Source: Hyphomicrobiaceae bacterium
GTDB lineage: Bacteria > Pseudomonadota > Alphaproteobacteria > Rhizobiales > Hyphomicrobiaceae
Reading direction: 5' to 3'
Length of the DNA: 64,000 nt
NCBI GenBank assembly: GCA_022842785.1
Contig: JALHOW010000003.1
Coordinates: forward strand, 620,001 to 684,000
Position numbers and translations under genes: made by a program. Shown here one piece after another: positions 1 to 9,319 of the stretch. The notes below the pieces were generated by a model that saw nothing but the letters and a program-made list of their open reading frames with translations, ran no database searches and was not told the origin of the DNA. How positions within the stretch are numbered: position 1 is the first letter of the stretch; each line of letters begins with the position of its first letter.

Positions 1-279
1 GGCCAGATCGTGCTTTCGACACTGCTTGCGCGCCTCGCCAAAAACGGCGTCACGCGCCTGCTGGTCGAAGGCGGACCGCAAATGTGGGCGGCTTTTCTCA
101 CTGCGGGCCTTGCCGACGAGGTCATCATCGCTGTCAGTCCGTCGAAAAGCACCGGCCCCGTTATTCAGGTCGCAGGCCCCGACCTCGAGCAACATTTCGC
201 TGCCCAAGACCTTGTCTGTGTCGCCCGCAGCATGTCCGGCCCCGATACGCTCCACGTCTTCCGCAGGGAAAGCGAATGA
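1..279 (+). CDS. RibD-type reductase domain, C-terminal fragment
   Basis: The frame is open from the left edge, so the true start lies outside the window. The 92 visible residues match the end of the RibD C-terminal (dihydrofolate-reductase-like) domain, including 'RLLVEGGP' followed by an 'AGLADEV' helix. This domain reduces the ribosylamino-pyrimidine intermediate of riboflavin synthesis with NADPH. The stop overlaps the next start (ATGA at 276-279), so the two genes are translationally coupled. Without the N-terminal deaminase half I cannot tell a full RibD from a stand-alone RibD-like reductase; the following gene is a thioesterase, not ribE. Confidence 0.72.
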   Translation, partial: GQIVLSTLLARLAKNGVTRLLVEGGPQMWAAFLTAGLADEVIIAVSPSKSTGPVIQVAGPDLEQHFAAQDLVCVARSMSGPDTLHVFRRESE

Positions 280-746
280 ACCCGTTCCGCTACTACACGC
301 GCGTGCGCTATCAGGACTGCGACGCCCAGCACGTCGTGTTCAACGCCCGCTATGGCGACTACGTCGACCTCGCCGTGACGGAGTTTCTGCGCGCGACATT
401 TCCGGGACGCGATCCCTTCGACGGCTCGCTCGAAATCCAGGTCGTGCGTCAGCTCATCGAGTGGACGGCGCCAGCGCGCTTCAATGACGTGTTGGAGATC
501 TCCGTGCGCCCTGTCCGGCTCGGGAACACGTCCGTCACTCTCGGCTTCGAGCTCAGGGTCGCGGGCTCACGGGACACTATCGTTACGGCGGAGGTGGTCT
601 ACGTCGTGGTCGACCCGTCGATCTGGAAAAAGCGCCCGCTGACGGCCGACGAGCGCGCCCGCTTCGAGGCCGGGGCAGCTGGCCGGATTACGGACCATGG
701 CGGCCATTTCCCGATCCAGGCTCCGAGCAACGCCGTCCTGGAGTAG
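276..746 (+). CDS. acyl-CoA thioesterase, 4-hydroxybenzoyl-CoA thioesterase-like hotdog
   Basis: This 156-residue protein has the single-hotdog architecture. Its N-terminus carries the family pattern 'RVRYQDCDAQHVVFNARY', in which the Asp before the long helix is the usual catalytic residue. The family hydrolyses acyl- or aroyl-CoA thioesters in the cytoplasm; the substrate cannot be read from sequence. The ATG at 276 was chosen because it forms an ATGA overlap with the preceding reductase and gives the normal family length. Longer in-frame starts upstream would lie inside the RibD-like gene. Confidence 0.8.
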   Translation: MNPFRYYTRVRYQDCDAQHVVFNARYGDYVDLAVTEFLRATFPGRDPFDGSLEIQVVRQLIEWTAPARFNDVLEISVRPVRLGNTSVTLGFELRVAGSRDTIVTAEVVYVVVDPSIWKKRPLTADERARFEAGAAGRITDHGGHFPIQAPSNAVLE

Positions 747-874
747 TGGCGGTCGGCTGGGCTGGCGCCAATTCCGGCAATCCGACGATTCCTGCCCACC
801 CGAGCGGCGGACAGAGCCCGAAATCGCCTGATTTTGTGCTGAACGACTGCCTTGTTCGAAGGCCAGCCAATGAA

Positions 875-904
875 TTGACAGTACGATCCACACTGATCTA
901 TGTA
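875..904 (+). promoter_or_regulatory. weak sigma-70-like promoter candidate
   Basis: A perfect TTGACA at 875-880 is followed after 18 bp by TATGTA at 899-904. The -10 element is poor and there is no recognised gene directly downstream, so this is only suggestive. Confidence 0.25.
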
Positions 905-1260
905 TCCGCCCCATCCCGACTCGGCGTAAAGGAGCGCAAGGAGACTCCTCGCCGCATCGGAGTCGCGGCACAGGTTGCCAGGCGGCAGACCCTCAGCGGG
1001 AGACCTAGGCAAGGTCCCGAAGCGGGTCGGGAAAGAGCCGTTGCCGGGGGCGGCACCGCGTTAGGACAGGCAAACAAAAGGCAAGGCTGGGTCCGGCTTT
1101 CGACGGGCTGTCATATGCGTTTTGTACAGGCTCTGACGACGGCGAAACCCTGTCGCGCGAAAAGGAGATCTCTGTTGGCCGTTAACCGTGATGGCCCTGG
1201 CCGCCAGCGAAGCACGTGCTTCGAAGGTCGCAGTCATTGCCATGATTTCGTGCCGGCTAC

Positions 1261-1290
1261 GTGCCAGAAGCCCGCTCTGGCACTTCTTAT
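1261..1290 (+). terminator. rho-independent terminator candidate
   Basis: GTGCCAGA (1261-1268) pairs perfectly with TCTGGCAC (1276-1283) around a 7-nt loop, then TTCTTAT follows. It lies inside the gap before ptsN and would end any transcript that started in that gap. Confidence 0.45.
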
Positions 1291-1414
1291 GCATGAAAAT
1301 CTCGACAGTTAAGACGGGTCAGCATCGGTCGTGGCGTTTGAGAATAAAGACTATTGACGGTGCCCTCTCCCTTTCCCCGGGATCGGCACCCATCTGAGGG
1401 GAATGAGAAGAAAA

Positions 1415-1879
1415 ATGGACCTCGGTGACCTGATAAAGCCGGAGGGCGTCATCGCCCTCATGAAGGCCAAGAGCAAGAAGCAGGTGCTCCATGATCTTGC
1501 TCAGAAGGCAGCGGAGCTGACCGGCCTCGACGAACGAACCATTTTCGAGACCCTGCTCCAGCGCGAACGGCTCGGCTCGACCGGACTGGGTCGCGGCATT
1601 GCCATACCGCACGGCAAGCCGCCGGGCCTCAACCGGATCGTGTGCCTGTTCGCGCGCCTCGAAACGCCGATCGACTTCGACGCGACCGACGGCGAGCCTG
1701 TCGAACTGGTCTTCCTGCTGCTCGCGCCCGAGCAGGCCGGCGCCGACCACCTCAAGGCGCTCGCCCGCATTTCGCGTCTGCTGCGGGATCCGCTGGCTCT
1801 CGAGAAGCTCAAGGCCTCGCGTGACCGCGCGACCCTGCACGCCGTGCTCACCGAGCCTGCAACTTCGCACGCGGCCTAA
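1415..1879 (+). CDS. ptsN: nitrogen regulatory PTS IIA protein (IIA-Ntr)
   Basis: A 154-residue PTS EIIA type-2 domain. The phospho-acceptor histidine sits in 'GRGIAIPHGKPPG', and the N-terminus 'MDLGDLIKPEGVIALMKAKS' is the usual IIA-Ntr opening. The protein is the last acceptor of the nitrogen phosphotransfer chain and regulates potassium, nitrogen and carbon functions by protein-protein contact in the cytoplasm. I chose ATG 1415 over ATG 1403: 1415 matches the family N-terminus and has AGAAG 5 nt upstream, while GAGGGG lies almost on top of 1403. The rpoN-hpf genes that often precede ptsN in alphaproteobacteria are absent. It converges on uppP with only 5 bp between the stops. Confidence 0.92.
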   Translation: MDLGDLIKPEGVIALMKAKSKKQVLHDLAQKAAELTGLDERTIFETLLQRERLGSTGLGRGIAIPHGKPPGLNRIVCLFARLETPIDFDATDGEPVELVFLLLAPEQAGADHLKALARISRLLRDPLALEKLKASRDRATLHAVLTEPATSHAA

Positions 1880-1884
1880 CGGGG

Positions 1885-2682
1885 CTATCCCAATACGAGC
1901 AAGGCCCCGAGCCCGAGGCCGCCGATGATGATCCGCCACCACGCGAAGAGCGCGAAGCCGTGGCGGCTGACGAAATCGAGCAGGTAGCGCACGACAATCA
2001 CGCCGGCAATGAACGAAACGACGAAGCCGAGGGCGATGCCGCGGATCGTCGCCGCATCGAGATCCGCATAGGTCTTGTAGAGGTCGTAGGCAAAGGCGCC
2101 GGCCATGGTCGGCATGGCGAGGAAGAACGAGAACTCCGCCGCCGCACGCTTCGACGTGCCCATGAGCATCGCGCTGACGATTGTCGCACCGGAACGCGAA
2201 ACGCCGGGTATCATGGCCAGGCACTGGAAAAGCCCGATCTTCAGGGCCAGCAATGGCGTGATGTCCATGGCATCATGAATGCGCGGCTCGAGCCGCATGC
2301 GATCGACTGCGAGCAGGACGAAGCCACCGAGGATCAGCATGATGCAGATGAGCATGGGCGAGGCAAAGAGCACCTGCTTGATCACCGAATGCAGCGCGAC
2401 GCCGACCACCGCTGCAGGCAGAAAGGCAAGGACGACGGCGGCGACGAACTTCTGCGTGCGCCGGTCGCTCGGCAGGTCCCGCGCCATCTGCCAGAGCTTT
2501 GCGGCATAGACGGTCAGGATCGCCAGGATGGCACCGAGCTGGATGAGCACCTCGAATGTCTTCGAGGGCGAGTCGAAGCCGAGGAAGTGCCCGACAAGCA
2601 GGATATGACCGGTCGAGGAGACGGGAATGAACTCGGTGAGGCCCTCGATGAGCCCGAGCAGGATCACTTGCCAAGTCGGCAT
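1885..2682 (-). CDS. uppP: undecaprenyl-diphosphatase (BacA/UppP)
   Basis: A 265-residue polytopic membrane protein that dephosphorylates undecaprenyl pyrophosphate and so recycles the lipid carrier for peptidoglycan and polysaccharide synthesis. Both family motifs are present: '[14 protein letters not shown]' near residue 13 and 'PGVSRSG' around residue 160. Length and the spread of hydrophobic segments fit the family. It stands alone, reading away from the asmA-like gene and converging on ptsN. Confidence 0.95.
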   Translation of the reverse strand: MPTWQVILLGLIEGLTEFIPVSSTGHILLVGHFLGFDSPSKTFEVLIQLGAILAILTVYAAKLWQMARDLPSDRRTQKFVAAVVLAFLPAAVVGVALHSVIKQVLFASPMLICIMLILGGFVLLAVDRMRLEPRIHDAMDITPLLALKIGLFQCLAMIPGVSRSGATIVSAMLMGTSKRAAAEFSFFLAMPTMAGAFAYDLYKTYADLDAATIRGIALGFVVSFIAGVIVVRYLLDFVSRHGFALFAWWRIIIGGLGLGALLVLG

Positions 2683-2894
2683 TGCTTCATAGCCCCTGCG
2701 GACAGACTGCGTCGAACGGCGGCACGGGCAGTGTCTAACTGTCGCCGACTCGCCGAATTGTGAGCATAGTCTGACGCGAGCACATACACGAAGCCTGCAC
2801 GGCGGCGGCCAAACGTCGTATACTGTTGCAGTGTTTGGTCATGAGGTGGGTCAAAAGGGCAACGTCCTGCGTCGCCGGGTGTTGCGCTCATAAC

Positions 2895-2910
2895 GTCGCG
2901 GAACCGCGAC
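2895..2910 (+). promoter_or_regulatory. leader hairpin before the AsmA gene
   Basis: GTCGCGG and CCGCGAC pair perfectly around a 2-nt gap, immediately before the GAGGAG at 2916-2921. A four-base loop would cost the innermost pair. It could affect ribosome loading at 2936, but no function is shown. Confidence 0.25.
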
Positions 2911-2935
2911 ACGTTGAGGAGATGATAAGCCGATC

Positions 2936-5900
2936 ATGAGGCGGACTCTGGTCATCCTCGGCGTCCTGCTTGTCGCGGCGCTCGCGGCGCTGTTCGTCGT
3001 GCCCGCCACGATCGACTGGGACCGCTATCGCGGCGCCATCGAGGAAGAAGCATCGCGGCTTGCCGGCCGGGAGGTGCGCATCGGCGGCCGGATCAATGTC
3101 CGACTGCTGCCGGTGCCGTACATCTACATCGAGCGACTGAGGGTTGCCGACACGACCGCCGCCATTGGCGAACCACTCTTCAAGGCCGAGGCAGTCACCG
3201 TGTTGCTGGCGCTTTCCCCGCTCCTCGGCGGGTCCGTCGAAGCGCGGCGGGTGGATCTGGAGGGGCCGGTTCTCAATCTCGTGCTCGACGAGAATGGCAG
3301 CGGCAACTGGGCAAGCCTTACCGGGCGCGGCGCCAATGCCGCGGTGCAGGGCCGCATCACATTCGAGGACATCAAGATCAGTGACGGCTCCCTCGTCATT
3401 CGCGAGGCCAAGGGCAACGTCAAATCGCAGTTCCAGCAGGTTGCCGGCACCATCTCGGCTTCGGCGCTGGAAGGCCCCTACCGCGTCAGCCTGAACTATG
3501 CGCCGGCTGTGCCTCCGGCTCAGCAAGGACGCACCGACGCTACGCCTCAGACCGATAAGGAACTTCGCGAACTGCGCCTCTCGACGGCGCGCCAGGATCC
3601 TGACGGCGGCATACGGTTCAAGGGGACGGTGCGCGTGCCCGCGCGCAATCAGAGCTGGGCAATCGACGCGACGGCTTTCGATCTGCTCGGGCGCGCCCGT
3701 GTCGAAGGCAGCCTTACGGCACGCACACCCTTCGTTCGCAGCGATGCCGTTACCGCGCGCGGCCGTGCCGCGACACCTGCCATGGTCGAGATCAAATCGT
3801 CGCTCAAAGCCGATACGGCAGGAGCCGAACTCGCCGATCTCACACTCACGCTCGACACCGACAACCAGCCGCAGCTCGCACAAGGCGCCGCCAAGTTCAC
3901 GTGGCGCCAGGAGACCACGGCCGAGATCCTCATCAACGCCCGCTGGATCGATATCGACCGCATCATCGGCACGGATGCCAGCACCGCCTCGACGGCGACG
4001 CTCGCGCGTATCGTATCGGGCCTCGGCGATGCCTTGCCCGGCACCGATCGCCTGCGCGCGCTTCTGCTGCTCGATCAGGCCACGCTCAACGGCGATGTGA
4101 TCAGCAGCCTCAAGCTCGATGTGCAGAAGGGCATCGCGGACAGCTACGAAATCCGCGAGTTTTCCGGCAACCTGCCAGGCAGTGCGCGCCTCATTCTGAG
4201 CGGCAAGCTCACGCCCGGTGCGTCGGACACCGAGTTCGACGGCCCCGTCACGCTCCGCGGCGCGTCCTTCAATCGCTTCATCGCCTGGGCCGGGCGCGGC
4301 CGCCAGCCGCCCGAGATCGCACGCGATGGTCCTTTCGCGCTCGACGTGCAGCTTTCGGTCGGCCCGCGCCGCATTGGGGGCCAAGCCATTCGCCTCGAAA
4401 TGCCGGGCGGGCGTCTCGGCGGTGACGCAAGCTGGACGCATGGTGCGCCAACAGCCGACACCAAGGCCGCCGCGCAGGGGCCCGTGCTCGCGCTCGCCCT
4501 CGACGGGCCCGCATTCGACATGGGTGCCCTACTGCCGAACGAACCGCGTCCGGGTGCCGTGCTCAAGTCGATCGTCACATCGCTCGCCTTCCCGGCGAGC
4601 GCGCCACGCGAGAACGTCTTCAAGGTGCCCGGCGGCCTGCAGTCGATGGAGGTCAAGCTGCGCTTCGGCCGGTTGGCAACTCAAGCCGCCGTCTACCACG
4701 ATGTGGACGCAGAACTCAGTTGGGACGGGCGGAGCTGGCAGGTCCCGCGTCTGAAGGCACGCGGCGCGGCCGGCTGGCAGGTCGATCTCGAAGGCCATCT
4801 TACCAGCACCGACGATGCCGATCCTGCCGGCAGCCTTGCCGGTGTCGTCATCAGTCCGGATCGGGCTGCCCTCGCCGACCTTTTGACTTGGCTCGATGTG
4901 CCAACGACGGGGCTTCTGGATCAGCCGCGCCTCGCGCGATTGGCCCCCTTGCGCCTCGCCGGCCGCCTGCAGCTCTCACCGAAGGGGCAGCCGGGCGCGA
5001 CACGCCTGAGCCTCGACGGATCGGTCGGCGAGAGCCGCGTATCGGCCACGCTCACGGCACCGAAGCGTGCAGCCACGATGGCGGCGCAGCCCCTCGAGAT
5101 CGACTTCACGGGCGATGCCCCCGCCATCACCACGCTCATCGGCCAGATCGCACCGGATGGATGGAGCGCACCGTCGGCGGGCCGCATGGCCATGCCTGCG
5201 CGTCTTACAGTCTCCGCAGTCGGCACGCTTGGCGATGGCTTCGAGACGCTGGCCGCCATCGACACTGCCGCTGCGCGCGCGCAGCTGCGCGGCCGCATCG
5301 CGACGCCCGCGGGAGCCACGCCAGAGCTCACGGGTATCCTGCTGCTCACCGCCGAGGATCTCGCGAGCATCGTTGCAGCGACTGCGCTCGGGCGCAGTAA
5401 TGGCCTTGCGGGCGTGCCGCTTTCGGGCCGGATGGGTGTCGCGCTCTCCGACAAGCGGCTGAAGCTCGAGAGCGATGACCTGACACTCGCTGGCGCGAAG
5501 CTGCGCGGCAGTGTCGATCTCGATTTCTCGAAACCGCTGAAGCGCCTCGATGCGCGCATCAGCGCAAGCCGCGTCGAGCTTGCCCGGGCTCTCGTCCCCG
5601 TACTCGACGAACGGCCGCTGGCCGCTGTGCCACCGGAGACGCGCGCGTCCGTTGCCTCATGGTGGCCGGAAGCGCCGTTCGATCTCGACCGCCTCGACGG
5701 GCTCGAGGGTACCATCGCCATCGACACGCCCGAGTTCGTCGTGGCCAACGGTATCGCGCTCGGCGCGGCGCGCCTCGAGAGCACGATCAAGCAGGGCACG
5801 CTCGACATTCGCCTCGTCGAAGCCACAGCCCATGGCGGCAAGGCGAACGGGCGCTTCTCGCTCGCCAAGGCGCCAGCCGGTGCCGCGCTCAAGGGCAATC

Positions 5901-6865
5901 TTCGCATCGACGGCGCCGAGATCGCGAGCACACTGTCCGATGGGCGCGCGCCGCCCATCGCGGGCCGCCTCCAGCTTTCGCTCGATGTCACGGGATCCGC
6001 GCTCACAGCGCGGGGTCTCATTGCCTCGCTCAGTGGCGCGGGCGAAGCGCGCCTGACGGACGGCGTGCTCGGCCAGCTTTCGCCGACAGCGATCGTCGAT
6101 GCCAGCGAAAGCGTGCTCGGGCCCGAGGGCTCGCTGGCACCGGGGCATCTCGAAAAGATGATCCGCGAGCGCCTCGGCGCCGAGCGCATTTCCCTCGGTC
6201 GTCGACGCATCGCGCTCACCGTCAGCGACGGCCACGTGCGCACCGCACCGATCATCGCCGAGACCAAGGCGGGTCGCGTGACCGGCAATGCCATCATCGA
6301 TCTCGACAGCCAGCGCATCGACAGCGAATGGAAGCTGGACAATGCCAACGTCGCGCCGCGCCCGGGCACCAAGCCGCGCGGTCCCTTGCCGGGCATCTCG
6401 GTCATCTGGGCAGGACCTCTGGCGAAGCTCGCCGCCATTGCCCCTCAAGTCCAGGTCGACTCCCTCGAACGCGAGTTGAGCGTCCGGCGCATGGAAGGCG
6501 AGGTCGACGAACTCGAGCGCCTGCGTCGTCTCGACGAGGACCGCGCGCGTCACGAAGCAGAGCGGCAGCGGGGCATCGAGGCCGAACGCCTCAAGGAGAT
6601 CGAGCGCCAGCGCGAAGCCGAGCGCACGACTCGTGAGAGCCTGAACCCGCCCCCGGCAAGCCAGGAAGGCCCGTGGAAGCCCTTCACATCGCCAGCCTCG
6701 CCGCCCGGCGGTGCTCAAGCGCCGGCAGATGCGACTGCGGCCAGCCCGGCAGCCGCCGGTCCGCCGGCGCAGGGCGAGGCAGCTCCGCCCGCACCACCAC
6801 CCAAGCGCCGGGCACCGCCGAAGCAGCAGCCCTTCAACCCCTTCTCATCGCTCTGGGGTAACTAA
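2936..6865 (+). CDS. AsmA family protein, 1309 residues
   Basis: A very long AsmA-type protein: one N-terminal membrane anchor (about residues 4-22), then an AsmA domain whose start includes 'IGGRINVRLLPVPYIYIERL', and a long region typical of AsmA/TamB-like periplasmic beta-groove proteins. Near residue 1170 it changes to a charged Glu/Arg coiled coil, and from about 1235 to a Pro/Ala-rich tail. Members of the superfamily are linked to phospholipid transport between inner and outer membrane and to envelope integrity. The start is not ideal: GAGGAG is about 14 nt upstream, and a five-codon frame (2922-2939) ends in an ATGA overlap with this ATG. The stop codon lies inside the first of two long downstream hairpins. 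Confidence 0.88.
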   Translation: MRRTLVILGVLLVAALAALFVVPATIDWDRYRGAIEEEASRLAGREVRIGGRINVRLLPVPYIYIERLRVADTTAAIGEPLFKAEAVTVLLALSPLLGGSVEARRVDLEGPVLNLVLDENGSGNWASLTGRGANAAVQGRITFEDIKISDGSLVIREAKGNVKSQFQQVAGTISASALEGPYRVSLNYAPAVPPAQQGRTDATPQTDKELRELRLSTARQDPDGGIRFKGTVRVPARNQSWAIDATAFDLLGRARVEGSLTARTPFVRSDAVTARGRAATPAMVEIKSSLKADTAGAELADLTLTLDTDNQPQLAQGAAKFTWRQETTAEILINARWIDIDRIIGTDASTASTATLARIVSGLGDALPGTDRLRALLLLDQATLNGDVISSLKLDVQKGIADSYEIREFSGNLPGSARLILSGKLTPGASDTEFDGPVTLRGASFNRFIAWAGRGRQPPEIARDGPFALDVQLSVGPRRIGGQAIRLEMPGGRLGGDASWTHGAPTADTKAAAQGPVLALALDGPAFDMGALLPNEPRPGAVLKSIVTSLAFPASAPRENVFKVPGGLQSMEVKLRFGRLATQAAVYHDVDAELSWDGRSWQVPRLKARGAAGWQVDLEGHLTSTDDADPAGSLAGVVISPDRAALADLLTWLDVPTTGLLDQPRLARLAPLRLAGRLQLSPKGQPGATRLSLDGSVGESRVSATLTAPKRAATMAAQPLEIDFTGDAPAITTLIGQIAPDGWSAPSAGRMAMPARLTVSAVGTLGDGFETLAAIDTAAARAQLRGRIATPAGATPELTGILLLTAEDLASIVAATALGRSNGLAGVPLSGRMGVALSDKRLKLESDDLTLAGAKLRGSVDLDFSKPLKRLDARISASRVELARALVPVLDERPLAAVPPETRASVASWWPEAPFDLDRLDGLEGTIAIDTPEFVVANGIALGAARLESTIKQGTLDIRLVEATAHGGKANGRFSLAKAPAGAALKGNLRIDGAEIASTLSDGRAPPIAGRLQLSLDVTGSALTARGLIASLSGAGEARLTDGVLGQLSPTAIVDASESVLGPEGSLAPGHLEKMIRERLGAERISLGRRRIALTVSDGHVRTAPIIAETKAGRVTGNAIIDLDSQRIDSEWKLDNANVAPRPGTKPRGPLPGISVIWAGPLAKLAAIAPQVQVDSLERELSVRRMEGEVDELERLRRLDEDRARHEAERQRGIEAERLKEIERQREAERTTRESLNPPPASQEGPWKPFTSPASPPGGAQAPADATAASPAAAGPPAQGEAAPPAPPPKRRAPPKQQPFNPFSSLWGN

Positions 6866-6937
6866 AGCAACGGACTTGAAATTCACCTCAGTTCGAGGCG
6901 AAGCGGGGAGTGAATTTCAAGTCCGAAGTTGCTTTAG
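6862..6937 (+). repeat. long inverted repeat, copy 1, overlapping the asmA stop
   Basis: The arms 6862-6886 and 6910-6937 pair along about 25 bp with a single 3-nt bulge in the right arm. The left arm starts CTAAAGCAAC and so contains the TAA stop of the AsmA gene. Copy 2 begins 13 bp further on and has the same layout. Confidence 0.85.
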
Positions 6938-6949
6938 AACGCTATGCCT

Positions 6950-7026
6950 CTAAAGCGTCTTTGGACCTTGAATGCGACTTTGAGATCGGCACAGGCGTGG
7001 GTCGCATTAAAGGTCCGACGCTTTAG
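6950..7026 (+). repeat. long inverted repeat, copy 2
   Basis: Arms 6950-6978 (starting CTAAAGCGTC) and 7001-7026 pair along 26 positions with one internal mismatch and a 3-nt bulge, here in the left arm. The arms align with those of 6862-6937: same CTAAAGC end, same bulge position and same GGAC core, while other stem bases differ in a paired way. The rest of the gap up to 7187 shows nothing else. Confidence 0.85.
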
Positions 7027-7187
7027 CCGGTAGGCGCCGGAACTTGCCGGCTGGGCGCATCGAGACGCCCACTTATGCCGTTTGCTGCAATTCCGACGAA
7101 GTGCGCGGCTTCAATGCCCAGCCAATAACCCGATCATCCAACGGCCTGCGGCAATGCCATGGGCCGGCAGCAATTTCAGGATATTCC

Positions 7188-9296
7188 ATGTCGCGTCGTC
7201 GTCCTTCCCGGCCACCCCATTCAGTGCGCAGAGCCCGCCGCATTGCCGCGGCGGCCGTCCTTGCGAGCCTCGTCGCGCTGCCTGTTGGCGCCAATGAGTT
7301 GCCGCTGCGCCGCGTCGTCCTCGCCAGCATCGGCCTCGCGCAGTTCACGCACGCAGGCCCAGCCTCGGCCGGCACGAGCATCGACCTTCCCGTGCGCCTC
7401 GATCAGGTGGACGATCTGCTGAAAAGCCTGACCGTCTTCGATCGCGAAGGCGGCATCGGCGCCGTGAGCCTTCCCGGCAAGGCTCCGCTACAGGAACTCT
7501 TCCGCGACCTCCCCTTCGGGCCAGAGGCCCTGAGCTCGCCGAGCGCGCTTCTCAACGCCCTCGTTGGCAGCGAGATCGAGATCGCCGGTCCCGTCAGCGC
7601 CAAGGGCCGCGTCTTCCGCGTCGAGCCTTTCGAGGTGCGCCTGCCAAACGACGGCGGCACGCTCACGCGTCATCGTCTCAGCCTCATGAGCGAGAACGGT
7701 CTGGTGCAGGCTGTCCTCGAGGAAGTGACGACCCTGCAATTCACCGATCCGCAGGCGCGCGCGCAGATCGAGCGCGCATTGCACGGCCTTTCCGAAAACC
7801 GGGCCAAGGAGCGCCGCAAACTCTCGCTCGACATTCTCGGTGAGGGCACGCGCGACATCGCGCTAAGCTATGTCGTTGCCGCACCAGTCTGGAAGACCTC
7901 CTACCGCCTCGTGCTGCCGAAGGATGGCGGGCGCGCAAAGCTGCAAGGCTGGGCGGTTGTCGAGAACCTGACAGGCGGCGACTGGAAGGATGTCGAGCTG
8001 ACGCTCGTCTCCGGCAATCCGGTCGCTTTGCGTCAGTCTCTCTACACGGCCTTCTTTTCGGACCGCATCGAAGTGCCCGTGACGGCCGGTCAAAGGATAC
8101 TACCGAAGCAGGACGACAGTGATGCCGCGCCCATGGCACGCAGCGCTGACGCGCGCCCCGTCGCCCCCCCTCGGGCCATGGCCGCCATGGGTGGAGCGCA
8201 GCAGGCAGAAGCGCAGCGCTATCGTTCCGGCCGCGCATTCGAAGCACCCGCAGCCGCTGGCGCACCGCCTCCACCACCACTTCCAGACACGCTTGGAACT
8301 GCCGCAATCGCCGCCGAGGCCGAGGAAGCACCGACGCAGCTCCTCTACCGTTTTCCCTCGCGCGTCTCGCTCGCGACAGGGCACACGATGATGGTGCCGT
8401 TCCTCGATCGCGAGGTCGCAGCAAGCCGCACATGGCTCTACCAGCCCGACACGCACGCACGCCGGCCGCTGGCGGCCGTCCGCCTGCGCAATGACGGCGA
8501 CGCGACACTGCCCGCCGGCATCGTCACGACCTTCGAGACGGCAGGCGAAGGCGCCACGAACTTCGTCGGCGACGCGCAGCTTCCGCTATTGCCCAAGGGC
8601 ACATTCAAGTTCGTCACCCTCGCCCTCGATACCAAGACGGACATTCGCCGCGAGGATCAGGGCGTACAGCGCACGACGCTCGGCAAGTCCGTCAACGGCG
8701 AACTGACGATCACCACGCGCTCGCGGCGCACGCTCGCCTACGAGATCACGTCGCCGACCGAGGAGGATCGCGAGATCATCGTCGAGGAGCCGCGCGCCGC
8801 CGGCTGGGCACCCTCCGCCGATCAGCAGGAGATCGAGGAAACGCCGACGCGCTTCCGCTTCAAGATCGATGCGCCGAAGGGCCAGACGACCAAATCAAAG
8901 CTGGTGGTCGAGCGCACGGATCGCCGCGTCGTGCATCTCACGACGCTCGCGCCGGAGCAGATCCTGACGACAATCCAGGGCCTGGAGAACGAGACACCTG
9001 CGTTGAAGTCCGCTATTGCGCGTCTTGGCGAGACCATCGGCGAGATCAACCGCGCGCGCGCCCAGCGCAGTCAGCTCGACGCCGAGCGCAAGAAGATCGG
9101 CGAGGATCAGGAGCGCATTCGCCGCAATCTAGGCTCCGTCGGCGCCGGTTCCGATCTCGGGCGACGCTATCTCGAGTCGTTGAAGCAGCAGGAAGAGCGT
9201 CTCGCCGTGATCGCACGCAGCGAGCAGCTTCTCGATGCCGAGATCACGGCTCGCCGCAACGTCGCGGAAGAAATCGCGAAGGGACTGAGTTTGTAA
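7188..9296 (+). CDS. DUF4139 domain-containing protein, exported
   Basis: A 702-residue protein with a Tat-like or long Sec signal (RRR...RRARR followed by a hydrophobic stretch ending 'LPVGANE'). A DUF4140-like N-terminal segment is followed by a DUF4139 region interrupted by a Pro/Ala-rich low-complexity insert at about residues 340-390. A coiled coil occupies about residues 590-695. Bacterial DUF4139 proteins have no settled function. The ATG at 7188 is preceded by AGGAT at 8 nt and starts directly at the signal peptide; the frame is open further upstream, but those residues look non-coding. It is followed by a multi-hairpin 3' element. Confidence 0.82.
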   Translation: MSRRRPSRPPHSVRRARRIAAAAVLASLVALPVGANELPLRRVVLASIGLAQFTHAGPASAGTSIDLPVRLDQVDDLLKSLTVFDREGGIGAVSLPGKAPLQELFRDLPFGPEALSSPSALLNALVGSEIEIAGPVSAKGRVFRVEPFEVRLPNDGGTLTRHRLSLMSENGLVQAVLEEVTTLQFTDPQARAQIERALHGLSENRAKERRKLSLDILGEGTRDIALSYVVAAPVWKTSYRLVLPKDGGRAKLQGWAVVENLTGGDWKDVELTLVSGNPVALRQSLYTAFFSDRIEVPVTAGQRILPKQDDSDAAPMARSADARPVAPPRAMAAMGGAQQAEAQRYRSGRAFEAPAAAGAPPPPPLPDTLGTAAIAAEAEEAPTQLLYRFPSRVSLATGHTMMVPFLDREVAASRTWLYQPDTHARRPLAAVRLRNDGDATLPAGIVTTFETAGEGATNFVGDAQLPLLPKGTFKFVTLALDTKTDIRREDQGVQRTTLGKSVNGELTITTRSRRTLAYEITSPTEEDREIIVEEPRAAGWAPSADQQEIEETPTRFRFKIDAPKGQTTKSKLVVERTDRRVVHLTTLAPEQILTTIQGLENETPALKSAIARLGETIGEINRARAQRSQLDAERKKIGEDQERIRRNLGSVGAGSDLGRRYLESLKQQEERLAVIARSEQLLDAEITARRNVAEEIAKGLSL

Positions 9297-9319
9297 ATTC
9301 AGTCGCGGGCGGCTTGGCT

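Larger units (their letters stand above)
747..1414. other. 668-bp gap without a convincing protein gene; possible small RNA
   Basis: No frame here has recognisable protein features. The stretch holds a weak promoter-like pair at 875-904, a 16-bp palindrome at 1208-1223 and a perfect 8-bp hairpin followed by a T-rich run at 1261-1290. A transcript of roughly 380 nt bounded by the promoter and the hairpin is possible. A short TTG-started frame at 1175-1312 follows an AAGGAG at 1162-1167, but nothing else supports it. This DNA also contains the leader of ptsN. Confidence 0.4.

Noticed and set aside
746-1312. Open forward frame of 188 codons after the thioesterase
   Set aside because: It overlaps the thioesterase stop, and its product is a low-complexity Arg/Ser/Pro mix without domain features. 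The region fits non-coding DNA or a small RNA better.
2888-4441. Reverse frame of 517 codons
   Set aside because: Lies opposite the AsmA gene, whose protein shows real domain structure. The reverse product is an Arg/Gly-rich shadow typical of GC-rich DNA.
4921-6438. Reverse frame of 505 codons rich in Ser, Arg and Met
   Set aside because: Antisense shadow of the AsmA coding sequence, with no motif and no ribosome site.
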